From Streptomyces cinerochromogenes (GTDB lineage: Bacteria; Actinomycetota; Actinomycetes; Streptomycetales; Streptomycetaceae), in assembly GCF_014648635.1 (NCBI RefSeq), contig NZ_BMRM01000009.1, forward strand, positions 1-64,000: a stretch of DNA of 64,000 nucleotides, in the 5' to 3' direction. The notes under the pieces were generated by a model. That model worked only from the letters and a program-made list of their open reading frames with translations. It had not been told where the DNA came from and did no database searches. A program made the position numbers and the translations under genes. Positions 15,954-23,824 of the stretch are shown here, in pieces. Positions within the stretch are counted from its first letter, which is position 1, and each line of letters begins with the position of its first letter.

Positions 15954-17447
15954 ATGAACGACCAGATCCAGCCCGACGGCTCGGACGCGCACGAGAGCGC
16001 GCACGAGTACGAGCACGGGGCTCTCGGCGACGCCGAGTACGCGGAGTTCATGGAGCTCGCCGCGGAAGAGGGCTTCGACATCGAGGATGTCGAGGGCGCC
16101 ATCGAGGCGGCGGGCCACGGTCCGCTGCCCGTGCTCGCCGTCGTCGGCCGCCCCAATGTCGGCAAGTCGACCCTGGTGAACCGGATGATCGGCCGCCGTG
16201 AGGCGGTCGTGGAGGACCGGCCGGGCGTCACCCGCGACCGCGTCACCTACGAGGCCGAGTGGGCCGGCCGCCGCTTCAAGGTCGTCGACACCGGCGGCTG
16301 GGAGCAGGACGTCCTCGGCATCGACGCCTCCGTGGCCGCGCAGGCCGAGTACGCGATCGAGGCCGCCGACGCGGTCGTCTTCGTGGTCGACGCCAAGGTC
16401 GGCGCGACCGACACCGACGAGGCGGTGGTCCGGCTGCTGCGCAAGGCCGGCAAGCCGGTCGTGCTCTGCGCCAACAAGGTCGACGGCCCGAGCGGCGAGG
16501 CCGACGCGGCCTACCTGTGGAACCTGGGCCTCGGCGAGCCCCACCCGGTCTCGGCCCTGCACGGCCGCGGCACCGGCGACATGCTCGACGCCGTCCTGGA
16601 GGTCCTGCCGGACGCCCCCGAGCAGTCCTTCGGCACCGCGATCGGCGGCCCCCGCCGCATCGCCCTCATCGGCCGCCCGAACGTCGGCAAGTCCTCGCTG
16701 CTGAACAAGGTGGCCGGCGAGGAGCGCGTCGTCGTCAACGAGCTGGCGGGCACCACCCGCGACCCGGTGGACGAGATGATCGAACTCGGCGGCAAGACCT
16801 GGAAGTTCGTGGACACCGCCGGTATCCGCAAGCGGGTCCACCTCCAGCAGGGCGCCGACTACTACGCCTCCCTGCGCACGGCGGCCGCGGTGGAGAAGGC
16901 GGAGGTCGCGGTCATCCTGCTCGACGCCTCCGAGAACATCTCGGTCCAGGACCAGCGGATCGTCACCATGGCCGTCGAGGCGGGCCGCGCGATCGTCCTG
17001 GCCTTCAACAAGTGGGACACCCTCGACGAGGAGCGCCGCTACTACCTGGAGCGGGAGATCGAGACCGAGCTGGGCCAGGTCGCCTGGGCGCCCCGGGTCA
17101 ACGTCTCGGCGCGCACCGGCCGGCACATGGAGAAGCTGGTCCCGGCGATCGAGACGGCGCTGGCGGGCTGGGAGACGCGTGTCCCCACCGGCCGCCTGAA
17201 CGCCTTCCTCGGAGAGCTGGTCTCGGCCCACCCGCACCCGGTCCGGGGCGGCAAGCAGCCGCGCATCCTGTTCGGCACCCAGGCCGGCACCAAGCCCCCG
17301 CGGTTCGTGCTCTTCGCCTCCGGCTTCATCGAGGCCGGCTACCGGCGCTTCATCGAGCGCCGGCTGCGCGAGGAGTTCGGCTTCGAGGGCACCCCGATCC
17401 ACATCTCGGTGCGGGTGCGCGAGAAGCGCGGCGGGAAGAAGAAGTAA
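15954..17447 (+). CDS. der: Ribosome-assembly GTPase Der (EngA)
   Basis: Der is a double-GTPase needed for 50S ribosome assembly. The first G domain has GRPNVGKSTLVNRM (G1) near residue 65, DTGG (G3) and NKVD (G4). The second has GRPNVGKSSLLNK near residue 245, DTAG and NKWD. A C-terminal KH-like domain ends in a Lys/Gly tail. A 50-residue acidic N-terminal extension precedes the first domain, as in other actinobacteria. ATG 15954 is chosen with GAGG 10 bases upstream; GTG 15894 would add 20 residues. A long perfect hairpin follows and separates it from the convergent gene. Confidence 0.96.
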   Translation: MNDQIQPDGSDAHESAHEYEHGALGDAEYAEFMELAAEEGFDIEDVEGAIEAAGHGPLPVLAVVGRPNVGKSTLVNRMIGRREAVVEDRPGVTRDRVTYEAEWAGRRFKVVDTGGWEQDVLGIDASVAAQAEYAIEAADAVVFVVDAKVGATDTDEAVVRLLRKAGKPVVLCANKVDGPSGEADAAYLWNLGLGEPHPVSALHGRGTGDMLDAVLEVLPDAPEQSFGTAIGGPRRIALIGRPNVGKSSLLNKVAGEERVVVNELAGTTRDPVDEMIELGGKTWKFVDTAGIRKRVHLQQGADYYASLRTAAAVEKAEVAVILLDASENISVQDQRIVTMAVEAGRAIVLAFNKWDTLDEERRYYLEREIETELGQVAWAPRVNVSARTGRHMEKLVPAIETALAGWETRVPTGRLNAFLGELVSAHPHPVRGGKQPRILFGTQAGTKPPRFVLFASGFIEAGYRRFIERRLREEFGFEGTPIHISVRVREKRGGKKK

Positions 17448-17459
17448 CGGCGGTACGAC

Positions 17460-17499
17460 GCCTCAGGGCGGCCCTGGAGTTCCAGGGCCGCCCTGAGGC
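17460..17499. terminator. Bidirectional hairpin after der
   Basis: A perfect 19-bp inverted repeat (arms 17460-17478 and 17481-17499, beginning GCCTCAGGGCGGCCC) has a 2-base spacer. It lies between two convergent genes and is the strongest hairpin in the first 20 kb. Confidence 0.85.
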
Positions 17500-17508
17500 G
17501 TTCGTGGG

Positions 17509-17868
17509 TCACGCGCCGCGGCGCGGTCCCGGCGGCAGGGCGGCCGCGATGGTGCCGACGCGCTGCCACTGCGACTGCTGCCGGGCGCTGTAGGCCCCCG
17601 CGCTGTAGGCGCTGTACGAGCTGCTGAACGACCCCGGCCGGTGGCCGCCGTACGTGCCCGCGCCGTCCGGGAGGTCCCCGAACGCGCTGAACCCCAGCTC
17701 CTCCTCGCCGCTGCGGTCACCCGGCAGCGTGCGGAAGGTCTTGACCCACTCCGCGTAGAGCGAGTCGTAGATCGGCGTGGCAGACGGCCCGCCGGACGGC
17801 TCGTGTGCCGTCCGGGCGGACGGCACGGACGAGAAGGACCGGCGGGGAGAAGTGTCGTATGCGTGCAC
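17509..17868 (-). CDS. Conserved Streptomyces-type hypothetical protein
   Basis: This 119-residue soluble protein is not recognised as any named family. The core TPIYDSLYAEWVKTFRTLPGD followed by EEELGFSAFGDLPDG looks conserved in style, while the rest is Ser/Tyr/Gly-rich and probably disordered. It has no signal peptide and no membrane segment. It is convergent with der across the strong hairpin at 17460-17499 and lies 55 bases downstream of another hypothetical gene on the same strand, so the two may be co-transcribed. Codon usage matches the neighbours. Confidence 0.65.
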   Translation of the reverse strand: MHAYDTSPRRSFSSVPSARTAHEPSGGPSATPIYDSLYAEWVKTFRTLPGDRSGEEELGFSAFGDLPDGAGTYGGHRPGSFSSSYSAYSAGAYSARQQSQWQRVGTIAAALPPGPRRGA

Positions 17869-17923
17869 GTATGTCCAAACGACCGGATCTCCAAAGAGAT
17901 GCGGTCGGCGGACTCACCGGGTC

Positions 17924-18715
17924 TCAGGTGCCGGCGAGCGGAAGCGCCGCGGCGACCAGCTTGCCGCCCGCCGCGGCCTTGTCCAGCGCGTCCCGCAGCA
18001 GGTCCTCCCGCGGCTGGCGCCCGATGGAGCCCACCGGTGCCGCGAACAGCAGCACCTGCTGGTGCTTGTTGGCCGCGGCCCGCCAGCTGTCCGTCACCTG
18101 GAGCGGCTGGTGCGCCTGCCACCAGGCCACCGGCTGGCCCCCGGCGGCGGACGGCTGCAGCACCGCGTGCAGCTGTCCTACGGCCAGCAGGACGGACCAG
18201 CCGTGCAGCACCGGCGGGACGGACGCCAGCTCCGTCAGCGGCATGAAGCCCTGCTCGATGAGGAGCGGCAGGAAGTCGTCGCCGGCCCCGGTGGTGCCCG
18301 GACGGACGATCGGTGAGGTCGGCTCGACCACGAGTGCGGGGTGCAACTCACCGTCGAGCAGGACGAGTCCGCTGGTCACGCCGAGCACCGCCTGCTCGGG
18401 CACGGCCCTCTGCGGCTCGCCCTGGGGCGGGTGGCCGCCGGTGCCGCCGATGGACCGCACGGCGCCCTGCAGCTGCTCCTCCGTCACCTGGACGACCTGC
18501 GAGGGCAGACAGCTGGCGTGGGCGAAGGCGAGGACGGCGGTCTCGTCGCCGACGAACAGAACGGTGCTGGTGCGCTCCTGCTCGGAGTCGCCCGGGGTGC
18601 GGCAGGACGTGCAGTCGTAACTGCCCGGGGCGTTCTCTCCGGCGAGCAGCCGGTCGGCTTCTTCGTCGCCGATCTCGGCGCGTACGGCGTCGCTGACGTC
18701 GAGCATGCGCGGCAC
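17924..18715 (-). CDS. Hypothetical protein with N-terminal CxxC
   Basis: This 263-residue soluble protein is not recognised. Near residue 35 there is CTSC, a possible metal or redox pair, followed by segments that read like mixed alpha/beta folds (TSTVLFVGDETAVLAFAHASC, SGLVLLDGELHPALVVEP, LHGWSVLLAVGQLHAVLQ). There is no signal peptide. GTG 18715 is the chosen start because GAGGGAG lies 6 bases upstream; ATG 18706 is the alternative. It is upstream of and co-directional with the small gene at 17509-17868. The upstream 543 bases to the divergent rpf-like gene are intergenic. Confidence 0.7.
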   Translation of the reverse strand: MPRMLDVSDAVRAEIGDEEADRLLAGENAPGSYDCTSCRTPGDSEQERTSTVLFVGDETAVLAFAHASCLPSQVVQVTEEQLQGAVRSIGGTGGHPPQGEPQRAVPEQAVLGVTSGLVLLDGELHPALVVEPTSPIVRPGTTGAGDDFLPLLIEQGFMPLTELASVPPVLHGWSVLLAVGQLHAVLQPSAAGGQPVAWWQAHQPLQVTDSWRAAANKHQQVLLFAAPVGSIGRQPREDLLRDALDKAAAGGKLVAAALPLAGT

Positions 18716-19004
18716 GGGTGGCTCCCTCGGGATGCGGTGCTGGGGTCGGCCGGGTGGCTCCCGGCCGATGAGCCCCGGGGTTCCGGGCTCATGAAGAAGA
18801 CAACGGGCGTCCTGTGGTGGGAGTCACGCCCCGGCGCCGACCGGTTCGCATCGGCCACCGCAGACGGTCACAACGGGTGCGGAATCGGACACTCACCGTC
18901 AACCTTGTGTACAGTCAAGGAACTTGAACAGGTGAAGTGGGTCACAGGTCACCTGGACCGGTGGTCGAAAAATCGGGAAATCAGCGCATGTAGTGGGTGT
19001 CCTG

Positions 19005-19175
19005 AAATCGCCGATACCCGCGGTAACGCGCAACTGGCCTGGCCGGACGGCGAGTTGGTTGATCCGGGCCGCTCGTCCTCCTTACATTCCTCCGCCGTGT
19101 GCAACGAGCACCGCTCGGGTACGTCCGCCGGCCGGCACAGGCAGAGCCGAATCGCCGACTCCGGTCACGGCGGGC
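19005..19175 (+). ncRNA. Possible ydaO-type (c-di-AMP) riboswitch in the rpf-like leader
   Basis: The leader can form a closing pair CGCCG (19009-19013) with CGGCG (19168-19172). It contains GGTAACGCGCAACTGG, a pairing partner AGTTG followed by GTTGATCCGGGCC, and GCCGAATCGCCGACTCCGGT near the 3' side. The order resembles ydaO elements (CCCAA ... UUGGGGUGAAUCC ... GCCGAAUCCGUCAGC) known to precede muralytic enzyme genes in actinobacteria. Several conserved positions differ, so this is a candidate, not a confirmed hit. The rest of the 543-base gap (18716-19258) shows no gene. Confidence 0.45.
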
Positions 19176-19258
19176 GGGGCGGGCGCGAGGAACCGCGGTC
19201 CTACGCGGCGAGGCGCGCTCCGCCTTGGGGGAGCCCGGGTTCGTGGAGAGGGAACTAC

Positions 19259-19969
19259 ATGTCCGAGTGTGCCGATACCACCCGCAACACCGCCCGTCCC
19301 GCCGGCGCCCGTCCCGACGGATCCCGCAAGGGCCGTACGACGGCCGCACTCGCCGGAGCCGCCCTGCTGGCCCCGCTGGGACTGCTGGCCGCGACCGGCA
19401 ACGCCGCCGCGGCGGACAACGGAGTGTGGGACCGCATCGCCCAGTGCGAGAGCGGCGGCAACTGGCACATCAACACCGGCAACGGCTACTACGGCGGACT
19501 CCAGTTCTCCGCCTCGACCTGGCGCGCGTACGGCGGCTCCGCCTACGCCGCGACGGCCGACCAGGCCTCCAGGAGCGCGCAGATCGCCGTCGCCACCAAG
19601 GTCCAGCAGGCCCAGGGCTGGGGAGCCTGGCCGGTCTGCTCGGCCCGGGCCGGAGCCTCCGGAGCCGCTCCGGCCGAGGCCCGCACCGGGTCCTCCGGAA
19701 CGGCGGCCTCCAGCGGCGGCGCGACGACGAGGTCCGCCCCGGCGCGGCCCGCCCCGTCGAAGTCCGCCCCGGCGACGACGCCGGAACGCACCGCGGCCGC
19801 CACGCCCCGCGGCACCTCGCGCGGTGACTACACCGTCCGCGAGGGCGACACCCTGAGCATCATCGCCGCCCGGCACGGGACCACCTGGCAGCGGATCTAC
19901 GCCGCCAACAAGGCCGTCATCGGCGACGACCCGGACCTGATCGTGCCCGGCCAGCGCCTCGCGCTCTGA
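19259..19969 (+). CDS. Secreted resuscitation-promoting-factor-like muralytic enzyme with LysM domain
   Basis: This 236-residue exported protein probably cleaves peptidoglycan during germination or growth. A signal peptide (hydrophobic ALAGAALLAPLGLLAATGNAAA) precedes the Rpf/transglycosylase-like domain. VWDRIAQCESGGNWHINTGN carries the catalytic Glu, and YYGGLQFSASTWRAYGG and QGWGAWPVCS complete it. A Ser/Ala/Pro linker of about 70 residues leads to a C-terminal LysM domain (DYTVREGDTLSIIAARHG ... IVPGQRLAL) that binds cell wall. The start ATG 19259 has GGAGAGGGA upstream. The long structured leader suggests RNA-level control. A hairpin lies after the stop. Confidence 0.93.
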   Translation: MSECADTTRNTARPAGARPDGSRKGRTTAALAGAALLAPLGLLAATGNAAAADNGVWDRIAQCESGGNWHINTGNGYYGGLQFSASTWRAYGGSAYAATADQASRSAQIAVATKVQQAQGWGAWPVCSARAGASGAAPAEARTGSSGTAASSGGATTRSAPARPAPSKSAPATTPERTAAATPRGTSRGDYTVREGDTLSIIAARHGTTWQRIYAANKAVIGDDPDLIVPGQRLAL

Positions 19970-19985
19970 GCCCGCACCGCCACGG

Positions 19986-20023
19986 CGGGCAGCCGCCGCT
20001 CCGACGGGGGCGGCGGCTGCCCG
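19986..20023. terminator. Bidirectional hairpin between the rpf-like gene and ctaD
   Basis: Arms CGGGCAGCCGCCG (19986-19998) and CGGCGGCTGCCCG (20011-20023) form a perfect 13-bp stem between two convergent genes. Confidence 0.75.
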
Positions 20024-20067
20024 CGTCCCGGAGGCCCCGGGCACGCCCGGACGTCCCGGACGCGCCG

Positions 20068-21759
20068 TCAGGAGGATCCGGGGCCGGCCTGGTGCCGCTC
20101 CGGCTCCGGCTGCGGGGTCTGGGCCGCGTACTCCGGGTGGTGCAGGTCGAACGCCGGGGACTCCGAGCGGATCCGGGGCAGCGTGACGAAGTTGTGCCGG
20201 GGCGGCGGGCAGGAGGTCGCCCACTCCAGCGAGCGGCCGTAGCCCCAGGGGTCGTCGGTCTCGACCTTCTCGCCGTACCTGGCCGTCTTCCAGACGTTGT
20301 ACAGGAACGGCAGCGTGGACAGGCCGAGCAGGAAGGAGCCGATCGTGGAGACCGTGTTGAGCGCGGTGAAGCCGTCGGCCGCCAGATAGTCGGCGTACCG
20401 GCGGGGCATGCCTTCGGCGCCCAGCCAGTGCTGCACCAGGAAGGTGGTGTGGAAGCCCGTGAACAGGGTCCAGAACTGGATCTTCCCGAGCCGCTCGTCC
20501 AGCATCCTGCCGGTGAACTTCGGCCACCAGAAGAAGAAGCCGCCGAAGACCGCGAACACCACGGTGCCGAAGACCACGTAGTGGAAGTGGGCGACCACGA
20601 AGTACGAGTCCGTGACGTGGAAGTCCATCGGAGGCGAGGCCAGGATCACCCCGGTCAGCCCGCCGAACAGGAACGTCACCAGGAAGCCCATCGCCCACAG
20701 CATCGGGGTCTCGAAGGACAGCGAGCCCTTGATCATCGTGCCGGTCCAGTTGAAGAACTTCACGCCCGTCGGCACCGCGATCAGGAACGACATGAAGGAG
20801 AAGAACGGCAGCAGCACCGCGCCGGTGGCGAACATGTGGTGCGCCCACACCACCATCGACAGCCCGGTGATCGCCATCGTCGCCCCGACCAGCGTCAGGT
20901 AGCCGAAGATCGGTTTCCGGCTGAACACCGGGATGATCTCCGTGATGATGCCGAAGAACGGCAGCGCGATGATGTAGACCTCCGGGTGCCCGAAGAACCA
21001 GAACAGGTGCTGCCACAGCAGCGCCCCGCCGTTCGCCGCCCGGAACACCTGCGAGCCGAACCGCCGGTCCGACTCCAGCGCCAGCAGTGCCGCCGCCAGT
21101 ACCGGGAACGCCATCAGGATCATGATCGACGTGAACAGGGTGTTCCAGGTGAAGATCGGCAGCCGGAACATCGTCATGCCCGGCGCGCGCATCCCCACGA
21201 TGGTGGCGATGAAGTTGACCGCGCCGAGGATCGTCCCGAAGCCCGCCAGCGCCAGGCCCATGATCCACAGGTCGGCGCCCACACTGGGGGTGTGCCTGAG
21301 GTCGTTGAGCGGCGCGTAGGCGAACCAGCCGAAGGAGGCCGCCCCGTCGGGCACCAGCAGCGAGCCCAGCACGATCAGCCCGCCGAACGCGAACAGCCAG
21401 TACGACAGCATGTTCAGCCGGGGGAAGGCCACGTCCGGGGAGCCGATCTGCAAGGGCATCAGCTCGTTGGCGAAGCCCGCGAAACTCGGCGTCGCGAACA
21501 GCAGCAGCATGATCGTGCCGTGCAGCGTGAACATCTGGTTGTACCGGTTGTTGTCCAGCAGCTGCAGACCCGGCCGGGCGAGTTCCGCGCGCATCAGCAG
21601 CGCCATGACGCCGCCCGCGAGGAAGAAACCGAACGCCGTGATCAGGTAGAGATGGCCGATCTTCTTGTGGTCGGTGGTGGTGAGCCAGTCCACCACCACC
21701 CGGCCGCCCCGGTCGCGCCGCCCCGGTCGGGCCGCCGCCCCAACGGTCTCGGTCCCCAT
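20068..21759 (-). CDS. ctaD: Cytochrome c oxidase subunit I (stand-alone ctaD paralogue)
   Basis: This 563-residue multi-pass membrane subunit holds haem a and the haem a3-CuB centre that reduces oxygen. The TTDHKKIGHLYL N-terminus, haem-ligand region FTLHGTIMLLL, the CuB His-Tyr site HPEVYI, the HH pair in VVWAHHMFATG and the haem ligands in VVAHFHYVVFG are all present, so it looks catalytically intact. The start ATG 21759 has AAGGGG 10 bases upstream; the frame is open further to 21813. No subunit II, III or IV gene is adjacent, and the main actinobacterial ctaCDFE-qcrCAB cluster is not here. It therefore appears to be an additional copy that must borrow its partners. Confidence 0.93.
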   Translation of the reverse strand: MGTETVGAAARPGRRDRGGRVVVDWLTTTDHKKIGHLYLITAFGFFLAGGVMALLMRAELARPGLQLLDNNRYNQMFTLHGTIMLLLFATPSFAGFANELMPLQIGSPDVAFPRLNMLSYWLFAFGGLIVLGSLLVPDGAASFGWFAYAPLNDLRHTPSVGADLWIMGLALAGFGTILGAVNFIATIVGMRAPGMTMFRLPIFTWNTLFTSIMILMAFPVLAAALLALESDRRFGSQVFRAANGGALLWQHLFWFFGHPEVYIIALPFFGIITEIIPVFSRKPIFGYLTLVGATMAITGLSMVVWAHHMFATGAVLLPFFSFMSFLIAVPTGVKFFNWTGTMIKGSLSFETPMLWAMGFLVTFLFGGLTGVILASPPMDFHVTDSYFVVAHFHYVVFGTVVFAVFGGFFFWWPKFTGRMLDERLGKIQFWTLFTGFHTTFLVQHWLGAEGMPRRYADYLAADGFTALNTVSTIGSFLLGLSTLPFLYNVWKTARYGEKVETDDPWGYGRSLEWATSCPPPRHNFVTLPRIRSESPAFDLHHPEYAAQTPQPEPERHQAGPGSS

Positions 21760-22160
21760 CGCTCGCTCGCCCCTTCGCATCGTCGCGCCCGGGCCCGCCG
21801 CCGCCCGCGGCACGCGTACCCGCGGGCCGCCGTCCCGATGTCCGCCGGGCGTGCGCTCCGACAGGGGGCGTCCGGCGGTTGTGTGCTGAATCCGTGAAAT
21901 TCCTATGTGGTGTCAGCTGCCGTGGCACACCGGCGGATTGCGCGGGGAATCGCGTCCCGGGCCCGCCCCGATCCCCACTGCGGCACTTTCCGCCGGGGAA
22001 TTCGGAGCGGCTCTCCGACACGCGTGAATTCTGTTCGATTACCCCGGTAGGCCGAACGGAAACCCCCGTACGTGTGACGGAGTTCGAGTAAAACGCGGCC
22101 CGCAGGCTGTGACAGAAGTGTGACGGGGGCGGACGCTTCTCCTGCCCCGGCGTGCGGGAC

Positions 22161-22166
22161 TAGCGT
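22161..22166 (+). promoter_or_regulatory. -10 box of a leaderless mRNA for the I78-type gene
   Basis: TAGCGT ends 6 bases before the ATG at 22173 and no SD sequence is present, so transcription probably begins at or next to the start codon. The remaining 350 bases back to the divergent ctaD hold only AT-richer promoter-like sequence and no convincing gene. Confidence 0.4.
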
Positions 22167-22172
22167 GGCCGC

Positions 22173-22388
22173 ATGGCACCGATTCCCACTCCGCCAGCGG
22201 AGCCCCAGGACAGTCCGGACGGGTACGTCGGCCTCGACGCCGTGCACGCCGAGCGGCTCGCTCGGGAGCGCGGCTGGTCGACGGTACGGTCGCTGCCCCC
22301 GGGCGCGATCATCACCATGGAGTACCGGGCCGGGCGGCTGAACTTCGAGGTGCGGGACGGCAGGGTGTCCCGCTGCTGGAAGGGCTGA
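22173..22388 (+). CDS. I78-family peptidase inhibitor-like protein
   Basis: This 71-residue protein matches the small potato-inhibitor-like I78 fold. GLDAVHAERLARERGWSTVR forms the helix, LPPGAIITMEYRAGRLNFEV the reactive loop and strand, and DGRVSRCWKG the end. There is no signal peptide, so it probably acts in the cytoplasm or leaves by another route, unlike many I78 members that are periplasmic. The ATG at 22173 follows a -10 box by 6 bases with no SD, which suggests leaderless translation. A strong hairpin downstream separates it from the convergent PAP2 gene. Target proteases are unknown. Confidence 0.75.
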   Translation: MAPIPTPPAEPQDSPDGYVGLDAVHAERLARERGWSTVRSLPPGAIITMEYRAGRLNFEVRDGRVSRCWKG

Positions 22389-22419
22389 CCGCCGGCGCGG
22401 TACGGACACGTGGACGACG

Positions 22420-22452
22420 AAGGCCCCGCTCCTCTTCCTGGAGCGGGGCCTT
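22420..22452. terminator. Bidirectional terminator between I78-type and PAP2 genes
   Basis: Arms AAGGCCCCGCTCC and GGAGCGGGGCCTT (13 bp, perfect) have a 7-base loop and short A/T flanks on both sides. The hairpin lies between convergent genes. Confidence 0.85.
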
Positions 22453-22507
22453 GCGTCGTGCGCGGGGGCGGTGGTGCGTACCGGAACCCCCTTGCCGCGT
22501 GCCGCCG

Positions 22508-23587
22508 TCAGCCGCCGGTCAGGGGGCGGGCCGGCTGGGAGGTGCCGCGCGGGAGCCGGTCGGCGTGCGGCGGGCGGCGGCTGCCCGCCGGGGTGACCGG
22601 GGTGCGTTCCGAACGGGCCGTGTGCGGTCCGGGCGCCAGGTGCGCCAGGCCCCGGGAGGTCCGGGTCAGGGAGACCGGCTCGCGGACCGGCACCGCCGGT
22701 TCGGCCGGTGCCGGCTGGTCCGGCGCCGTCGGCTGCCCGGCCGGCGCCTGTGGTGCGGCCGGCGCGCCGCGTGCGGTGAGCACGCCCGGGGCGACCGGGA
22801 GGGCCGGCTCGGGCGCGGGCCGGCCGCGACGCGCGCGCCAGCGGTCGCGCAGGTCGAAGAGGACCAGCTCCGCCTTGGTGATCAGCGGCTCGAACCAGGG
22901 CAGGGCGAGCAGGATCAGCAGGCCCGCGGCCCAGCCCAGCAGTACGTCGCTCAGCCAGTGCGTACCGAGGTAGACGGTCGTGAGGCCGACGCCGAGCGAG
23001 GTGACCGCGGAGAGGGCCGACAGCCAGCGCCGCGCTCTCGGGCTGGAGGCCAGATACGCCAGGATTCCCCAGGTCACCACCGCGTTGGCGGTGTGGCCGC
23101 TGGGGAATATATCGCCGCCCAGGCCCATCTCGTTCGAGCCGATCACGGTGGCGTAGTGCGGTCCGAGCCGCCCCATGCCGAGCTTGGCGGCGCCGACCGT
23201 GATGTTCAGCAGCAGCAGCGAGGTGGCCAGGGTGAGCAGCGGACGCAGGGTGTGCTGCCGCCAGGAGCGCCAGCCGAGCCAGGCGGCGACCATCACGGCG
23301 GTGGGGCCGCGCTGGCCCAGCACCACGTAGTAGTCGAGGAACGCGTGGATCTCGGGCCACTGCTGGTACGGCCGGAAGAACATGACCTGCCAGTCCAGCC
23401 GGACCAGCCACGAGGTCGTCACCACGGCCCACACGATCGCCAGGTAGAAAGCCAGGGTCGCCGAGAACAGCACGACCCGGTGCCGGCTCATCCTCGGCAC
23501 ATCGATGTGGGCCGGTCGTTCCGGCTCACGGTCCAGTCTGGCGAACACCCGGTCCAGACGCCGGGTGAGGTTTCGTTCGGTACGCAC
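22508..23587 (-). CDS. PAP2-family membrane phosphatase
   Basis: This 359-residue membrane protein probably dephosphorylates a lipid phosphate or polyprenyl pyrophosphate. The three phosphatase motifs are present: KLGMGRLGP (K-x6-RP-like), PSGHTAN, and a third motif ending THWLSDVL with the catalytic His and Asp. Six hydrophobic segments surround them. The C-terminal 110 residues are Pro/Ala/Thr-rich and probably cytoplasmic. GTG 23587 is chosen; on the minus strand TAACGT (23595-23600) precedes it by 7 bases and no SD is seen, so the mRNA may be leaderless. The frame extends to 23671. Confidence 0.87.
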   Translation of the reverse strand: MRTERNLTRRLDRVFARLDREPERPAHIDVPRMSRHRVVLFSATLAFYLAIVWAVVTTSWLVRLDWQVMFFRPYQQWPEIHAFLDYYVVLGQRGPTAVMVAAWLGWRSWRQHTLRPLLTLATSLLLLNITVGAAKLGMGRLGPHYATVIGSNEMGLGGDIFPSGHTANAVVTWGILAYLASSPRARRWLSALSAVTSLGVGLTTVYLGTHWLSDVLLGWAAGLLILLALPWFEPLITKAELVLFDLRDRWRARRGRPAPEPALPVAPGVLTARGAPAAPQAPAGQPTAPDQPAPAEPAVPVREPVSLTRTSRGLAHLAPGPHTARSERTPVTPAGSRRPPHADRLPRGTSQPARPLTGG

Positions 23588-23824
23588 CCAATCGACGTTA
23601 CAGCGAGTGAGCGGTGTTCCCGGTCGAAACAGGGGCTTTGTGATGACGATGTGATGTGGGAAACCTCTCAAGGGCGGGCCGAATTCCGAGGATTCCGCAA
23701 TCCGGGGAGACCGTTCGGGCCAATTCCTTTGATCGTTCCGGGTGTTGTTTATATCGCGCTTATGAATGCGTTAACCCGGCCCTGGTACGGAATTTTCCGG
23801 GGCGTCATCGGGCGGCCCGGTCGA

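Noticed and set aside
18903..18955. Small inverted repeats CCTTG...CAAGG and AGGTGA...TCACCT in the rpf upstream region
   Set aside because: Arms of 5-6 bases are expected by chance in this length and no protein site is recognised.
19082..22021. 979-codon minus-strand frame covering rpf-like and ctaD genes
   Set aside because: It runs antisense to rpf and out of frame with ctaD, with no family motifs; a shadow frame.
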